Source: Demequina flava
Lineage (GTDB): Bacteria > Actinomycetota > Actinomycetes > Actinomycetales > Demequinaceae
DNA length: 64,000 bases
Reading direction: 5' to 3'
Assembly: GCF_000975035.1 (NCBI RefSeq)
Contig: NZ_BBRA01000001.1
Coordinates: 62,001 to 126,000, forward strand
Below are positions 17,935-25,856 of this stretch, piece after piece (position 1 is the first letter of the stretch; each line of letters opens with the position of its first letter). Position numbers and translations under genes: made by a program. The notes under the pieces are model-generated. The model saw only the letters and a program-made list of their open reading frames with translations, did not search any database and was not told the origin of the DNA.

Positions 17935-18878
17935 CCGCCTCCCTCGCGCCCCCGTGGCGGGTGTGGACCGAACGCGGCATTGCCGTCCTGTGGATCGCCG
18001 TCGTGGTGTGGGCCTTCGCGACCGCATGGGGCGGCATCATCCATAGCCACCCCGCCTACGCGGTGCTCTTGATCCTCAGCGCCGTCGCGGCACTAGCCGT
18101 CCTGATTCGCTCGCTCACGTGGCAGCGCCGCACGGCTCGTCACGGATGCCGGCGGGTGTTCCGCATCACGGGTGCCGTCCTGGCGATCGGCTGGGCGGGC
18201 CTGCTGATCTGGCTCAAGCCCTTCACCGCTATTGAGCCAGCGCTCGACGCGATGGATTCCGATGCCGCGGTGACCGTGACCGAGACCGCGACGAGCGTCA
18301 CGATGGTCCCCACGGAGCAGGCCACGGATACCGGCGTGCTGTTCCAGCCGGGTGCACTCGTGGATCCCCGCGCCTACGCCGCTCACCTGCGTCCGCTCGC
18401 GGAGGCCGGCCACACCGTGGTCGTCACCAAGCAGCCGCTGGGTATCGCCTTCCTCAACACACGTGCGCTCGATGGCGCGCGGGCCGCGCACGCGGGACTG
18501 ACGACCTGGGCGGTCGGCGGCCATTCGCTGGGCGGCGTGGTTGCGTCGATGGAAGCCAATGGCTCAACGGATGCGCAGGGTGCGGACGGGCTGTTGTTGT
18601 TCGCGTCCTACCCCGCGAATGACATGAGCTCGTCACTCACGGCCGCTGTCGAATCGATCTCGGGCACCGACGACGGGTTGTCAACGCCGGACGCGATCGA
18701 GCTCTCACGCGGGAATCTTCCTGCAAGCGCTCACTTCACGGTGATCGACGGCGCGAGCCACTCTCAGTTCGGGGACTACGGACCACAGCCAGGAGACGGC
18801 GTCGCCACCATCTCCGATGATGATGCGCGTTCTCAGATCTCCTCAGCCGCGTTGGCGTTCGTCGACTCGCTCGGCTGA
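17931..18878 (+). CDS. Membrane-anchored alpha/beta-hydrolase
   Basis: The 315-residue protein has three N-terminal hydrophobic segments (about residues 15-35, 43-60 and 75-92) followed by an extracytoplasmic alpha/beta-hydrolase domain. The nucleophile elbow is GGHSLGG, there is an AxFxNTRAL segment before it, and IDGASHSQFGDYG near the C-terminus supplies the likely catalytic Asp/His. This resembles the chlorophyllase/dienelactone-hydrolase-like family found in Gram-positive bacteria; the substrate is unknown. The GTG at 17931 overlaps the hrpA stop as GTGA and has AAGGAA upstream, so it is translationally coupled to hrpA. Its last 46 bp overlap the convergent GNAT gene. Confidence 0.85.
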   Translation: MTASLAPPWRVWTERGIAVLWIAVVVWAFATAWGGIIHSHPAYAVLLILSAVAALAVLIRSLTWQRRTARHGCRRVFRITGAVLAIGWAGLLIWLKPFTAIEPALDAMDSDAAVTVTETATSVTMVPTEQATDTGVLFQPGALVDPRAYAAHLRPLAEAGHTVVVTKQPLGIAFLNTRALDGARAAHAGLTTWAVGGHSLGGVVASMEANGSTDAQGADGLLLFASYPANDMSSSLTAAVESISGTDDGLSTPDAIELSRGNLPASAHFTVIDGASHSQFGDYGPQPGDGVATISDDDARSQISSAALAFVDSLG

Positions 18879-19384
18879 TGAGGTTCGAGGCGCCCCACAT
18901 CCTTGAACGCGTCCCGGTGCCAGATGCCCTCGTCTAGATACGGGTCGCCGTAGACGGTGTACCCAAGACGCTCGTAGAACGGGATGGCGTGGTCTTGCGC
19001 GGACAATTCCACCCGCACGCCGCCATCGACTCCGTAGTGCTCTAGCGCGGCGCTCTCCAGTGCCTGCATGAGGGCCCGGCCCGCGCCAGTCCCGCGAGCT
19101 GCACGAGATACCGCGAGGCGGCCGATGTGAGCCGTTGACGGGTCCATCACGCCGTGTCCGGTGCCCTCGCCGTGCACGGTGTCGGTGAGGGGTGCCAGCA
19201 GGCGTCCGGCGCCAAAAGCCATGCCGTCGCCGTCAAAGGCCACCACGTGGATGGTGCGTGGGTCGTCATCGAGCGCGTCGCGCTCACCTTCAGGCGACAC
19301 TCCCTGCTCATCGACGAAGACCTCGAAGCGCACCTTCATGGCGTCCTCGAGCGTGGCTCCCTGCCCAACGATGGCAACGCGCAT
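18833..19384 (-). CDS. GNAT-family N-acetyltransferase
   Basis: Acyl-CoA-dependent acetyltransferase of the GNAT fold, 183 residues, cytosolic. It resembles the YjcF/ElaA type: an early RFEVFVDEQGVSPEGERDALDD segment, then the acetyl-CoA motif A (IGRLAVSRAARGTGAGRALM) and a C-terminal motif B with FYERLGYTVYGDPYLDEGIWH. The acceptor substrate is unknown. It starts one base after the rluD stop and so is likely coupled to the lspA-rluD transcript. Its 3' end runs 46 bp into the convergent hydrolase gene, which is an unusually long antisense overlap of two coding ends. Confidence 0.9.
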   Translation of the reverse strand: MRVAIVGQGATLEDAMKVRFEVFVDEQGVSPEGERDALDDDPRTIHVVAFDGDGMAFGAGRLLAPLTDTVHGEGTGHGVMDPSTAHIGRLAVSRAARGTGAGRALMQALESAALEHYGVDGGVRVELSAQDHAIPFYERLGYTVYGDPYLDEGIWHRDAFKDVGRLEPHQPSESTNANAAEEI

Positions 19385-19385
19385 G

Positions 19386-20303
19386 TCAGTCCCTCAGAAT
19401 CGCGAGCGCGGAGGCGAGGTCATCCGGGTACTGCGAGGTGACGCGGACCTCCTCGCCATGCGCGGGGTGTGCGAAGGCAAGTTCGTGGGCGTGGAGCCAC
19501 TGACGGCTCAGTCCCAGACGCTTTGCCAAGACCGGATCCGAACCGTACGTGAGGTCACCCACCAACGGGTGCCGCATGGCCGTCATGTGCACGCGGATCT
19601 GATGCGTGCGCCCGGTCTCGAGGTGGATCTCCAGCAAGGATGCCGCGGGAAACATCTCGAGGACCTTGTAATGCGTGATCGAGTCCTTGCCGTCTTGCAT
19701 CACCGCGAACTTCCAGTCGGACTTGGGGTGGCGGCCAATAGGGGCGTCGATCGTGCCTTCGGTGGGGTCCAGGTGGCCCTGCGCAATTGCGTGATAGACC
19801 TTCTCGACCGTGCGTTCCTTGAACGCTCGCTTGAGCTCGGTGTAGGCGATGTCCGAGCGTGCCACGACCATCAGGCCTGAGGTTCCGACATCCAGCCGAT
19901 GCACGATCCCCTGGCGCTCGGGAGGTCCCAGTTGAGAGACGGTCACGCCGGCGGCGGCGAGGCCACCCACCACCGTGGGGCCAGTCCAGCCTGGAGAAGG
20001 GTGGGCCGCAACGCCGACGGGCTTGTCGACGACGACGATGTCCTCGTCCTCATAGGCGATCGTGAGCCCGCCTGGAAATTCCGGCTCAGGGGTCGCTTCG
20101 CGCTCGTCAGGGATGTCGACAGCGAGCACGCCATCGGCGACCCGGTCAGACTTTCCCAGCGGACGCCCGTCCAGGAGCACCGCGCCGTCAGACAGCAACT
20201 GGGCAGCCTTGGTGCGGCTCACACCCAGCACTCGCGACAGGGCGGCGTCGGCGCGTTCGCCGACCACTGCATCGGGCACTGGGAGATATCGAGTGTCAGC
20301 CAC
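19386..20303 (-). CDS. rluD: RluD-type rRNA pseudouridine synthase
   Basis: This enzyme isomerises uridine to pseudouridine in structured RNA; RluD relatives modify helix 69 of 23S rRNA. The 305-residue protein has an N-terminal S4-like RNA-binding region ([23 protein letters not shown]) and the catalytic Asp in [14 protein letters not shown]. Other conserved blocks are [19 protein letters not shown] and a C-terminal [11 protein letters not shown]. The GTG at 20301-20303 is preferred because homologues begin near xADTRxLPVPD; an ATG at 20312 is possible. Either way it overlaps the lspA stop. The gene order lspA-rluD is common in Gram-positive bacteria. The exact target cannot be read from the sequence. 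Confidence 0.92.
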   Translation of the reverse strand: MADTRYLPVPDAVVGERADAALSRVLGVSRTKAAQLLSDGAVLLDGRPLGKSDRVADGVLAVDIPDEREATPEPEFPGGLTIAYEDEDIVVVDKPVGVAAHPSPGWTGPTVVGGLAAAGVTVSQLGPPERQGIVHRLDVGTSGLMVVARSDIAYTELKRAFKERTVEKVYHAIAQGHLDPTEGTIDAPIGRHPKSDWKFAVMQDGKDSITHYKVLEMFPAASLLEIHLETGRTHQIRVHMTAMRHPLVGDLTYGSDPVLAKRLGLSRQWLHAHELAFAHPAHGEEVRVTSQYPDDLASALAILRD

Positions 20304-20829
20304 GTTCCTCATTGTCCTGGGTTGAAGCATCGGGCGCCTCTTCAGTCGAGGTCCCGGGCGCGGGCGTGAGGAGCTGGGTCCCTCGCATGGTGAGCAACAG
20401 CACCGCGATGGCGACGCCAACGATCGCGATATCCGCGACGTTTCCGACAAACCAATCGTTGTAGTTGATCATGTCGATCACGTGGCCCTGGCCAAAACTC
20501 GGGTCACGGAACAGCCGGTCGATCAAATTACCGACGGCGCCTCCGAGGCCGATGCCGAAGAGCCATACCGCGAGAGTTGACTTAGCCCGCCGCGCGTAGA
20601 ACACAATTCCGACCGTGATCGCCAGCGCGACGACGGTCAGAACCCACGTGAAGTTGTCCCCTAAGGAGAACGCCGCGCCGGAGTTGAACACCAACTGGAT
20701 GGACAGGAAGTCACCCAGAACCTCGTGCTTCTCGTATGGCACAAGATTTTTCAGCGACCATTGCTTGGTCGCCTGATCAACCAGGACAACGGCAAGTGCG
20801 ACCAACCACAGGGTGGGTCGCCAGGTCAA
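20296..20829 (-). CDS. lspA: Lipoprotein signal peptidase LspA
   Basis: Signal peptidase II cleaves prolipoproteins before the lipidated cysteine in the cytoplasmic membrane. The 177-residue protein has four membrane helices. The two catalytic aspartates are visible in GNLIDRLF and [10 protein letters not shown], and [11 protein letters not shown] is the conserved loop. The start is TTG at 20827-20829, overlapping the upstream stop as TTGA and preceded by GAGGAG at a good distance; a second TTG 24 nt upstream is less well placed. The C-terminal ~30 residues are acidic and low in complexity. It is coupled to the TraR/DksA gene upstream and to rluD downstream. Confidence 0.94.
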   Translation of the reverse strand: MTWRPTLWLVALAVVLVDQATKQWSLKNLVPYEKHEVLGDFLSIQLVFNSGAAFSLGDNFTWVLTVVALAITVGIVFYARRAKSTLAVWLFGIGLGGAVGNLIDRLFRDPSFGQGHVIDMINYNDWFVGNVADIAIVGVAIAVLLLTMRGTQLLTPAPGTSTEEAPDASTQDNEERG

Positions 20830-21278
20830 CGACGCTCCTCGCGCTGCTTGCACGCCACGCAGTGAGTAGCGCGCGGGAAAGCCTGTAGACGTGCTTTGCC
20901 AATGCCTTCACCGCAGACCTGGCAGGTGCCGTAGGTGCCTTTGCGGACGCGGCGCAGCGCGTCGACGCTCTGTTCGAGCATGTCGCGCGTGTTGTTGACG
21001 ATCGACATCTCCTGCTCGCGCTCGAGAGCGGATGAGCCGACGTCGGCCTGGTCGTCGCCAGCACCTTCGGAGGTGTGGAGCAGATCGTCGAGTTCATTCT
21101 CGACGCCCTCAAACTCAGTGACGAGGCGCTCGACGTCCTCATTCAGCGTCGTGACGAGTGCGCGAAGCTCTGCGAGCTTCCACGAGTCGTCCCCCTCGCG
21201 CACTGCGAGCTTCTTGGCGTCGGCGGCCTTTAGGTCGGCCGGATCGATCACGATCACCGTGACATCTGTGCTGGACAT
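20826..21278 (-). CDS. TraR/DksA-family zinc-finger protein
   Basis: Likely RNA-polymerase-binding regulator of the DksA/TraR superfamily, 150 residues. The middle is a coiled coil (about residues 30-110, with ENELDDLLHTSEGAG and a run of Glu/Leu), and the C-terminus holds a four-cysteine zinc finger, CQVCGEGIG then CVACKQ. The acidic coiled-coil tip usual for DksA is not clearly conserved, so ppGpp synergy is uncertain. The ATG at 21276-21278 is chosen over one 6 nt upstream because it leaves a proper spacing to GAGG. This gene next to lspA is a usual arrangement in Actinobacteria. It overlaps the lspA start by TTGA. Confidence 0.9.
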   Translation of the reverse strand: MSSTDVTVIVIDPADLKAADAKKLAVREGDDSWKLAELRALVTTLNEDVERLVTEFEGVENELDDLLHTSEGAGDDQADVGSSALEREQEMSIVNNTRDMLEQSVDALRRVRKGTYGTCQVCGEGIGKARLQAFPRATHCVACKQREERR

Positions 21279-21361
21279 GACCATCCTCGTTTCGAGTAGT
21301 AGCGCGAGACTAGTCCCGTTCGGACCCCGGCGCAAAGCGCCACGCCCCATGAGACACAGCG

Positions 21362-21395
21362 ACGCCGTCGCCAGCCCGGAGGCTGACGACGGCGT
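21362..21395. terminator. Hairpin terminator downstream of divIVA
   Basis: Arms ACGCCGTCG-CCAGCC and GGCTG-A-CGACGGCGT form a 14-bp stem with one bulge and a CGGA loop in the gap after divIVA. There is no clear U-run, as is common in high-GC bacteria. Confidence 0.6.
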
Positions 21396-21418
21396 GAACG
21401 CTGGTGAAGCTGTTGTGC

Positions 21419-22306
21419 TTAGTTGTGCTGGTTGTCTTCGCCTGCGGGAGGCTGAACGCGCGGCGTGTACTGAGAAGCTCCCCACGGAGTGGTGGACTCT
21501 TCAGCCTCACCGGCGCTCGACGAGCTCTCGGGACGGACCTGGGCCCACGGACTCGCAGCGGGCTGCTCGCCCTCCGCTGCGTCTGCTGCGGGCTCGTCCT
21601 CAGCGCTGGCCTGGGCCACCGAGGGGGCGGAAACGACCGAGTCGCTCGCCTCTTCACTGACGGACTCTTCCGTGGCTCCAAACGAGGCGCCGAACGAGAC
21701 GCGATCCGGTGCGGGTGCGTCGTCAAGCGACGCGGCGCCGGGCTCCTGGTTCGACGAACCGTGGTCGAGGTCACCGAGCAAGTTCTCGAGGTAGCCCTTG
21801 AGACGCGACCGGTAGTCACGCTCAAAGCGACGCAGGTCGTCGATCTTGCCCTCAAGCTCGGTGCGCTCGGAGGAGAGCTCATCGAGGCGGGACTTCGCGT
21901 CGGTCTCTGCCTGGCCAACGATCGACTCCGCCTTGACCTTCGCGTCGTCAATGAGGCGATCACGCTCTGCCTCACCTGCCGACACGTACTCGTCGTGGAG
22001 ACGCTGGGCCATCGCAAGCATGCCCGTCGCCGTCGGAGGCGTGGGGTCGGTTGCGGCCTGGAGAAGGCTCTCGCTCTGAGGCGCGGCCTCTTCCGCGGAA
22101 GGTGCGACCGGTGCCGGAGCGGTGGCCTGTCCTGCCTGAGCCTGTGCCAGACGCTGCGCAAGGTCATCGCGCTCAGCTGTCAATGCCGAGATGGCCTGCG
22201 CCACCTCGTCGAGGAAGTCGTCGACCTCATCCTGGTCGAAACCCTCGCGGTACTTCGTCTTGGAAAACGCCTTGTTCAGCACGTCCTCTGCAGTCAGCAG
22301 TGCCAT
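21419..22306 (-). CDS. divIVA: DivIVA/Wag31 polar growth and septum-site protein
   Basis: Coiled-coil protein that marks poles and septa and organises cell-wall growth in Actinobacteria. The 295-residue protein begins with the membrane-binding DivIVA domain (LTAEDVLNKAFSKTKYREGFDQDEVDDFLDEV). It continues with a linker, a long coiled coil (about residues 105-215, many Glu/Arg/Leu) and an acidic, low-complexity C-terminal half ending in a Pro-rich tail. The ATG at 22304-22306 has GAGGTGG upstream. It lies at the end of the ftsZ-pgeF-sepF-yggT run, the standard actinobacterial position, but a hairpin and an AT-rich spacer before it suggest its own promoter. Confidence 0.95.
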   Translation of the reverse strand: MALLTAEDVLNKAFSKTKYREGFDQDEVDDFLDEVAQAISALTAERDDLAQRLAQAQAGQATAPAPVAPSAEEAAPQSESLLQAATDPTPPTATGMLAMAQRLHDEYVSAGEAERDRLIDDAKVKAESIVGQAETDAKSRLDELSSERTELEGKIDDLRRFERDYRSRLKGYLENLLGDLDHGSSNQEPGAASLDDAPAPDRVSFGASFGATEESVSEEASDSVVSAPSVAQASAEDEPAADAAEGEQPAASPWAQVRPESSSSAGEAEESTTPWGASQYTPRVQPPAGEDNQHN

Positions 22307-22381
22307 GTGTCGACCACCTCTAGTCACGTCAAGGCCATAGTGTCCGGCCCAAACTGGTTGTACTTCACTCTATATACGTAT

Positions 22382-22403
22382 CGGCAGAAGCATGAGTCTG
22401 CCG
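22382..22403. terminator. Hairpin between yggT and divIVA
   Basis: CGGCAGA and TCTGCCG flank an 8-nt loop just downstream of yggT. An unusually AT-rich stretch (TATATACGTAT) follows toward divIVA, so this may be a terminator followed by the divIVA promoter. Confidence 0.4.
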
Positions 22404-22415
22404 TAGTAGGAAATA

Positions 22416-22715
22416 TCAGCCGACCACGAGGATCAGCTGACTCAGGAGCCCATCGAGCACGATGCAACCGATGAAGAGCACCAAGAATGCCAGGTCTAGC
22501 GACGCTCCGCCCAGTCGAAGGGGCGGAATAACACTCCGCAACGCCTTCAGCGGCGGATCAGTGACTGTCAGGACGCCCTCAACCAGCACGAGCATGGGTC
22601 CCTTGGGACGCCACTCGCGGGAGAAAACCAAGACCCAACTGATAATCATGCGCGCAAAAAGCAGCAGCATGAAGAGATAGAGCGCGAATTTCAGCGCGGC
22701 AAGAGCGAAGACCAC
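22416..22715 (-). CDS. YggT-family membrane protein
   Basis: The 99-residue integral membrane protein has two hydrophobic hairpins and the YggT signature TDPPLKALRSVIPPLRLGGASLDLAF. The family is conserved beside sepF and divIVA in Gram-positive bacteria. It has been linked to cell division and osmotic or ionic balance, without a settled biochemical role. The ATG at 22713-22715 follows the sepF stop after a short gap, so it is part of the same run. Membrane topology: N-terminal helix pair, amphipathic middle, C-terminal hydrophobic segment. Confidence 0.92.
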   Translation of the reverse strand: MVFALAALKFALYLFMLLLFARMIISWVLVFSREWRPKGPMLVLVEGVLTVTDPPLKALRSVIPPLRLGGASLDLAFLVLFIGCIVLDGLLSQLILVVG

Positions 22716-22733
22716 GCAGTGAGCCTAACTGGT

Positions 22734-23198
22734 TTAGTGCTCGTTGAAGAATTCGCTCTCGGCGGGAGCCTGAGGCTCCTCGTCGACACCGATCTCCACG
22801 TGTGCGGGCGACAGCAGGAAGACAGCGGTCGTCACGCGCTCAATCGATCCGTGCAGACCAAAGGACAGACCTGCAGCGAAGTCGACGAGGCGCTTGGCGT
22901 CCGCGTCAGACATCTCGGTGAGGTTCATGATCACGGGAACGCCCTGGCGGAACGCTTCACCAATCAGGCGCGCATCGTTGTAACTACGAGGCTTGACGGT
23001 CTGAATACGACGCAGGTCAGTCTCGGAAACGGACGCACGGCGTCCCTCGCCGCGGGAGCGCGACTCGCTCTTATCACGCACGTCAGAGACGTCGTGAAGG
23101 TGGGTGACGGGAGCAAGCTCCTCGTCCGCGTAGTCGTAGTCCTCGTGCTGCGATGTGTCGAAGCCGAGGTACTGGATCGCCTTGCGCATGGCGCTCAT
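22734..23198 (-). CDS. sepF: Cell division protein SepF
   Basis: SepF is the membrane tether and bundling partner of FtsZ; in Actinobacteria lacking FtsA it is the essential FtsZ anchor. The 154-residue protein begins with an amphipathic membrane-binding helix (MRKAIQYLGF), then a disordered acidic/basic linker. The globular domain follows (IQTVKPRSYNDARLIGEAFRQGVPVIMNL, RLVDFAAGLSFGLHGSIERVTTAVFLLSP). The ATG at 23196-23198 is preceded by AAGGAG at good spacing. It lies downstream of ftsZ and pgeF; the yggS (PLP-binding) gene often found between pgeF and sepF is absent here, leaving an 88-bp gap that may hold a promoter. Confidence 0.96.
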   Translation of the reverse strand: MSAMRKAIQYLGFDTSQHEDYDYADEELAPVTHLHDVSDVRDKSESRSRGEGRRASVSETDLRRIQTVKPRSYNDARLIGEAFRQGVPVIMNLTEMSDADAKRLVDFAAGLSFGLHGSIERVTTAVFLLSPAHVEIGVDEEPQAPAESEFFNEH

Positions 23199-23286
23199 GG
23201 GCCCGCTCCTTACCAAGTTGCCAGGTGGTTGTTCTCACGGTACGGCTCGCGTCGACATCGATCAGGGAGCGACACGCCGCGCATCG

Positions 23287-24000
23287 CTACGGATGCACAA
23301 TGACGCCCGCGTGACGCCCCGTCAGACCGTCACGCCGATGCGAGAAGACCTGCTGGTCCTCGAGAGTGCACACCGGGATGCGCACAATGGTCCGCACGCC
23401 CAACTCCCCTAGCCGCGCCTCCACGGCGCGAGGAAGGTCGAGCGCCGGTGTGCCCCACGACGTGGTCGCGAAGGCGGCCCTGTGGCGTGCAGACACTTCC
23501 GCACGCATCTGTTCGGGGACCTCGTAGCACTTGCCACAGACGGACGGACCGATCGAAGCGCTGATGGAGGTCGTGGGCGTGGACTTGCCTCGCAAGTCGA
23601 TCAGGGCTGCCATGGCGGCATCGATCACGCCTGCGTACAGACCCGGCCTGCCCGCGTGCACCGCGGCCACAGCGCCAGTCCCGCCATCGTGCAACAGCAA
23701 CGGCACGCAGTCCGCGGCGATCGCCCCGAGTGCGACGCCGGGCGTGGTGGTGATGAGGACGTCGGCCGGCGGTGGTTCTCTACCCGCCTCGGTGATCCAC
23801 TCGACGCGCACTCCATGGGCCGCATTCAGGAACGTCACGGGCGCGTCCGCGTGCCTCGCCACGACCGCCCTATTGGCGGCTACCGCCTCAGGGTCGTCGC
23901 CGACGTGGGTCGCGACGTTAAGGCTTGCGTAGGGCGGTTGGGATTGTCCGCCGGTCCGCGTCGTGAAGAAGGCGCGGACCGGCAGACCGGCGTCAATCAC
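23287..24000 (-). CDS. pgeF: Peptidoglycan editing factor PgeF (YfiH/laccase-domain family)
   Basis: Copper/zinc-type multicopper-oxidase-fold protein. Family members act as purine nucleoside enzymes and, in E. coli, prevent L-Ser from replacing L-Ala in peptidoglycan precursors. The 237-residue protein has the metal/active-site residues in AAHGVRVEW, ADCVPLLL and VHAGRPGL, with SIGPSVCGKCYEVP later. The GTG start begins 3 nt after the ftsZ stop, so it is coupled to ftsZ. This neighbourhood with ftsZ and sepF is the normal one in Actinobacteria and supports a role in wall synthesis. Confidence 0.92.
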   Translation of the reverse strand: MIDAGLPVRAFFTTRTGGQSQPPYASLNVATHVGDDPEAVAANRAVVARHADAPVTFLNAAHGVRVEWITEAGREPPPADVLITTTPGVALGAIAADCVPLLLHDGGTGAVAAVHAGRPGLYAGVIDAAMAALIDLRGKSTPTTSISASIGPSVCGKCYEVPEQMRAEVSARHRAAFATTSWGTPALDLPRAVEARLGELGVRTIVRIPVCTLEDQQVFSHRRDGLTGRHAGVIVHP

Positions 24001-24003
24001 CGC

Positions 24004-25191
24004 TTAGCGGAGGAAATCAGGGATATCGAGGGCGTCGGCTTCGCTCTTGCGTGCCTTGCTGACGTCGATCGCGTCAGTCTCAGGCGCCGGCTCGGCGTCG
24101 ATTGCCTGCGGGACTGCGGCGGGTTCGGGCGCGACTGCCGGCCTTTCGACCGGTGCCTGCACGGGCTCCGTCGCGGAGGCGGCCGGTGCGGCAGTGGCAC
24201 CTTCTACACCGCCAAGCGCGCCTTCGTGCTTGCGAACAGTCGGCGCTCCCCCGTCGAATCCAGCGGCGATCACGGTGATACGCAGTTCGTCGCCGAGCGA
24301 GTCGTCGATGACCGTTCCAAAGATGATGTTGGCCTCAGGGTGGGCGGCTTCGCGCACCAGACGGGCTGCGGTCTCCACTTCCTTGATGCCGAGGTTCGTG
24401 CCACCGGCGATCGACAGCAGCACGCCGTGAGCGCCTTCGATCGAGGCCTCAAGCAACGGCGAAGCGATCGCGCCTTCGGCTGCAGACAGCGCGCGGCCCT
24501 CGCCGCGCGACGAGGACACGCCCATGAGTGCAGTGCCCGCATCCTTCATGACCGACTTCACGTCGTTAAAGTCAACGTTGATCAGGCCGGGGGTCGTGAT
24601 GAGGTCGGTGATGCCTTGCACGCCGCCCTGCAGAACCTGGTCGGCAGCGGCGAAGGCACCGAGGATCGAGAGCTCGGCATCGGAGATGTCGAGCAGACGG
24701 TCGTTGGGGATCACGATGAGGGTGTCGACCTCTTCGCGCAGGCGCTGAATGCCGGAATCTGCCTGGTCCGAGCGGCGGCGCCCTTCGAATCCGAACGGGC
24801 GCGTGACGACGCCCACGGTGAGCGCACCTAGCGAGCGCGCGATCTTGGCCACGACGGGCGCGCCACCGGTTCCGGTGCCACCACCCTCACCGGCGGTGAC
24901 GAACACCATGTCGGCGCCCTTGAGTGCCTCGGCGATCTCGTCCTCGTGGTCATCGGCAGCCTGGCGGCCCACTTCGGGGTCGGCGCCGGCGCCAAGGCCG
25001 CGCGTCAGGTCCCGGCCGATGTCGAGCTTCACGTCGGCGTCCGACATGAGCAGTGCCTGAGCATCGGTGTTAATCGCGATGAACTCGGCGCCCTTGAGGC
25101 CGACGTCGATCATGCGGTTGACGGCGTTCACGCCGCCGCCGCCCACGCCGACGACCTTGATGGCGGTGATGTAATTCTGCGGTGCGGCCAT
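24004..25191 (-). CDS. ftsZ: Cell division GTPase FtsZ
   Basis: Tubulin-like GTPase that forms the cytokinetic ring. The 395-residue protein has the GTP-binding [13 protein letters not shown] at the N-terminus and the tubulin signature [12 protein letters not shown]. The T7 loop region is [11 protein letters not shown]; a disordered Pro/Ala-rich linker follows, and the conserved C-terminal peptide DIPDFLR would bind SepF or FtsW. The ATG has GGGAGAGGG upstream. It is separated from ftsQ by a plus-strand DUF1648 gene, so it must be transcribed from its own promoter. An inverted repeat with 8-bp arms (25209-25229) and a TTGACA hexamer (about 25235-25240) lie in the leader region. Confidence 0.98.
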   Translation of the reverse strand: MAAPQNYITAIKVVGVGGGGVNAVNRMIDVGLKGAEFIAINTDAQALLMSDADVKLDIGRDLTRGLGAGADPEVGRQAADDHEDEIAEALKGADMVFVTAGEGGGTGTGGAPVVAKIARSLGALTVGVVTRPFGFEGRRRSDQADSGIQRLREEVDTLIVIPNDRLLDISDAELSILGAFAAADQVLQGGVQGITDLITTPGLINVDFNDVKSVMKDAGTALMGVSSSRGEGRALSAAEGAIASPLLEASIEGAHGVLLSIAGGTNLGIKEVETAARLVREAAHPEANIIFGTVIDDSLGDELRITVIAAGFDGGAPTVRKHEGALGGVEGATAAPAASATEPVQAPVERPAVAPEPAAVPQAIDAEPAPETDAIDVSKARKSEADALDIPDFLR

Positions 25192-25208
25192 GAGCCCTCT
25201 CCCAACCT

Positions 25209-25229
25209 TAACCTTCTACTTGAAGGTTA
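25209..25229. promoter_or_regulatory. Inverted repeat in the ftsZ leader (possible operator)
   Basis: TAACCTTC-TACTT-GAAGGTTA is a perfect 8-bp inverted repeat with a 5-nt spacer, about 18 bp upstream of the ftsZ start and just downstream of a TTGACA hexamer on the minus strand. It could be an operator for a dimeric regulator or an RNA hairpin next to the ribosome binding site. Confidence 0.45.
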
Positions 25230-25361
25230 TAGTTATGTCAACTACTTCCACCGATGACGGTACGGTCCGCACGCCGATAACGGCGGCACCGGCGCGCGCG
25301 TGTCGCATCTTGAATTCGACCCATTTGCGCGGCCTCAATCAGCCCACCACACTGGTTCCCC

Positions 25362-25856
25362 ATGACTGCCCGTGCCCGCCCGCGGATCCAACCCAGCATC
25401 GGCCCTGCTACCCAGGCTGCACGCGTTGTCACCCTCGTCCTCACGGTATGCGGCGCAGCCGCCGGACTCATCGCATACCCATCGTTGCCGGACCGCATCC
25501 CCATTCACTGGAATGCCGCTGGCGTCGCCGACGGGTGGGGATCCCCGGTGATGCTCGCCGTCCTCATCGGATTGTGGGTGGCGCTGGTCGCGGGGCTCGA
25601 ATGGCTCTCGCGCGTGCCGCACATTCTCAACTACCTCGTAGAGGTAACGCAGGACAATGCACCGGGTCTGTATGGCGCAGCGGTCGACATGCTCGTGTGG
25701 CTGAACCTGGCGATCGCGGTGCTCTTCGGCTCACTGGTTGCGCAGTCCTACGGAATGAACCTCGAGGTTGCCACCGGTTTCGCGCTCGCAGGCACCCTCG
25801 TCATCCTGGTGGTCGGCATAGTCCGCATGGTGCGTGCCGCGCGGACTAACTCTTGA
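25362..25856 (+). CDS. DUF1648-domain membrane protein
   Basis: The 164-residue protein has about four membrane helices. The DUF1648 signature YPSLPDRIPIHWNAAGVADGWG follows the first helix; it is also found in the SdpI immunity/transport group. The function is unknown; a signalling or immunity-like role is only an analogy. It is encoded on the plus strand, opposite to the surrounding dcw genes, between ftsQ and ftsZ, and its last 11 bp overlap the ftsQ 3' end. A dispersed motif copy (25396-25404) falls in its non-conserved N-terminus. The ATG at 25362 has no clear ribosome binding site. Confidence 0.85.
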   Translation: MTARARPRIQPSIGPATQAARVVTLVLTVCGAAAGLIAYPSLPDRIPIHWNAAGVADGWGSPVMLAVLIGLWVALVAGLEWLSRVPHILNYLVEVTQDNAPGLYGAAVDMLVWLNLAIAVLFGSLVAQSYGMNLEVATGFALAGTLVILVVGIVRMVRAARTNS

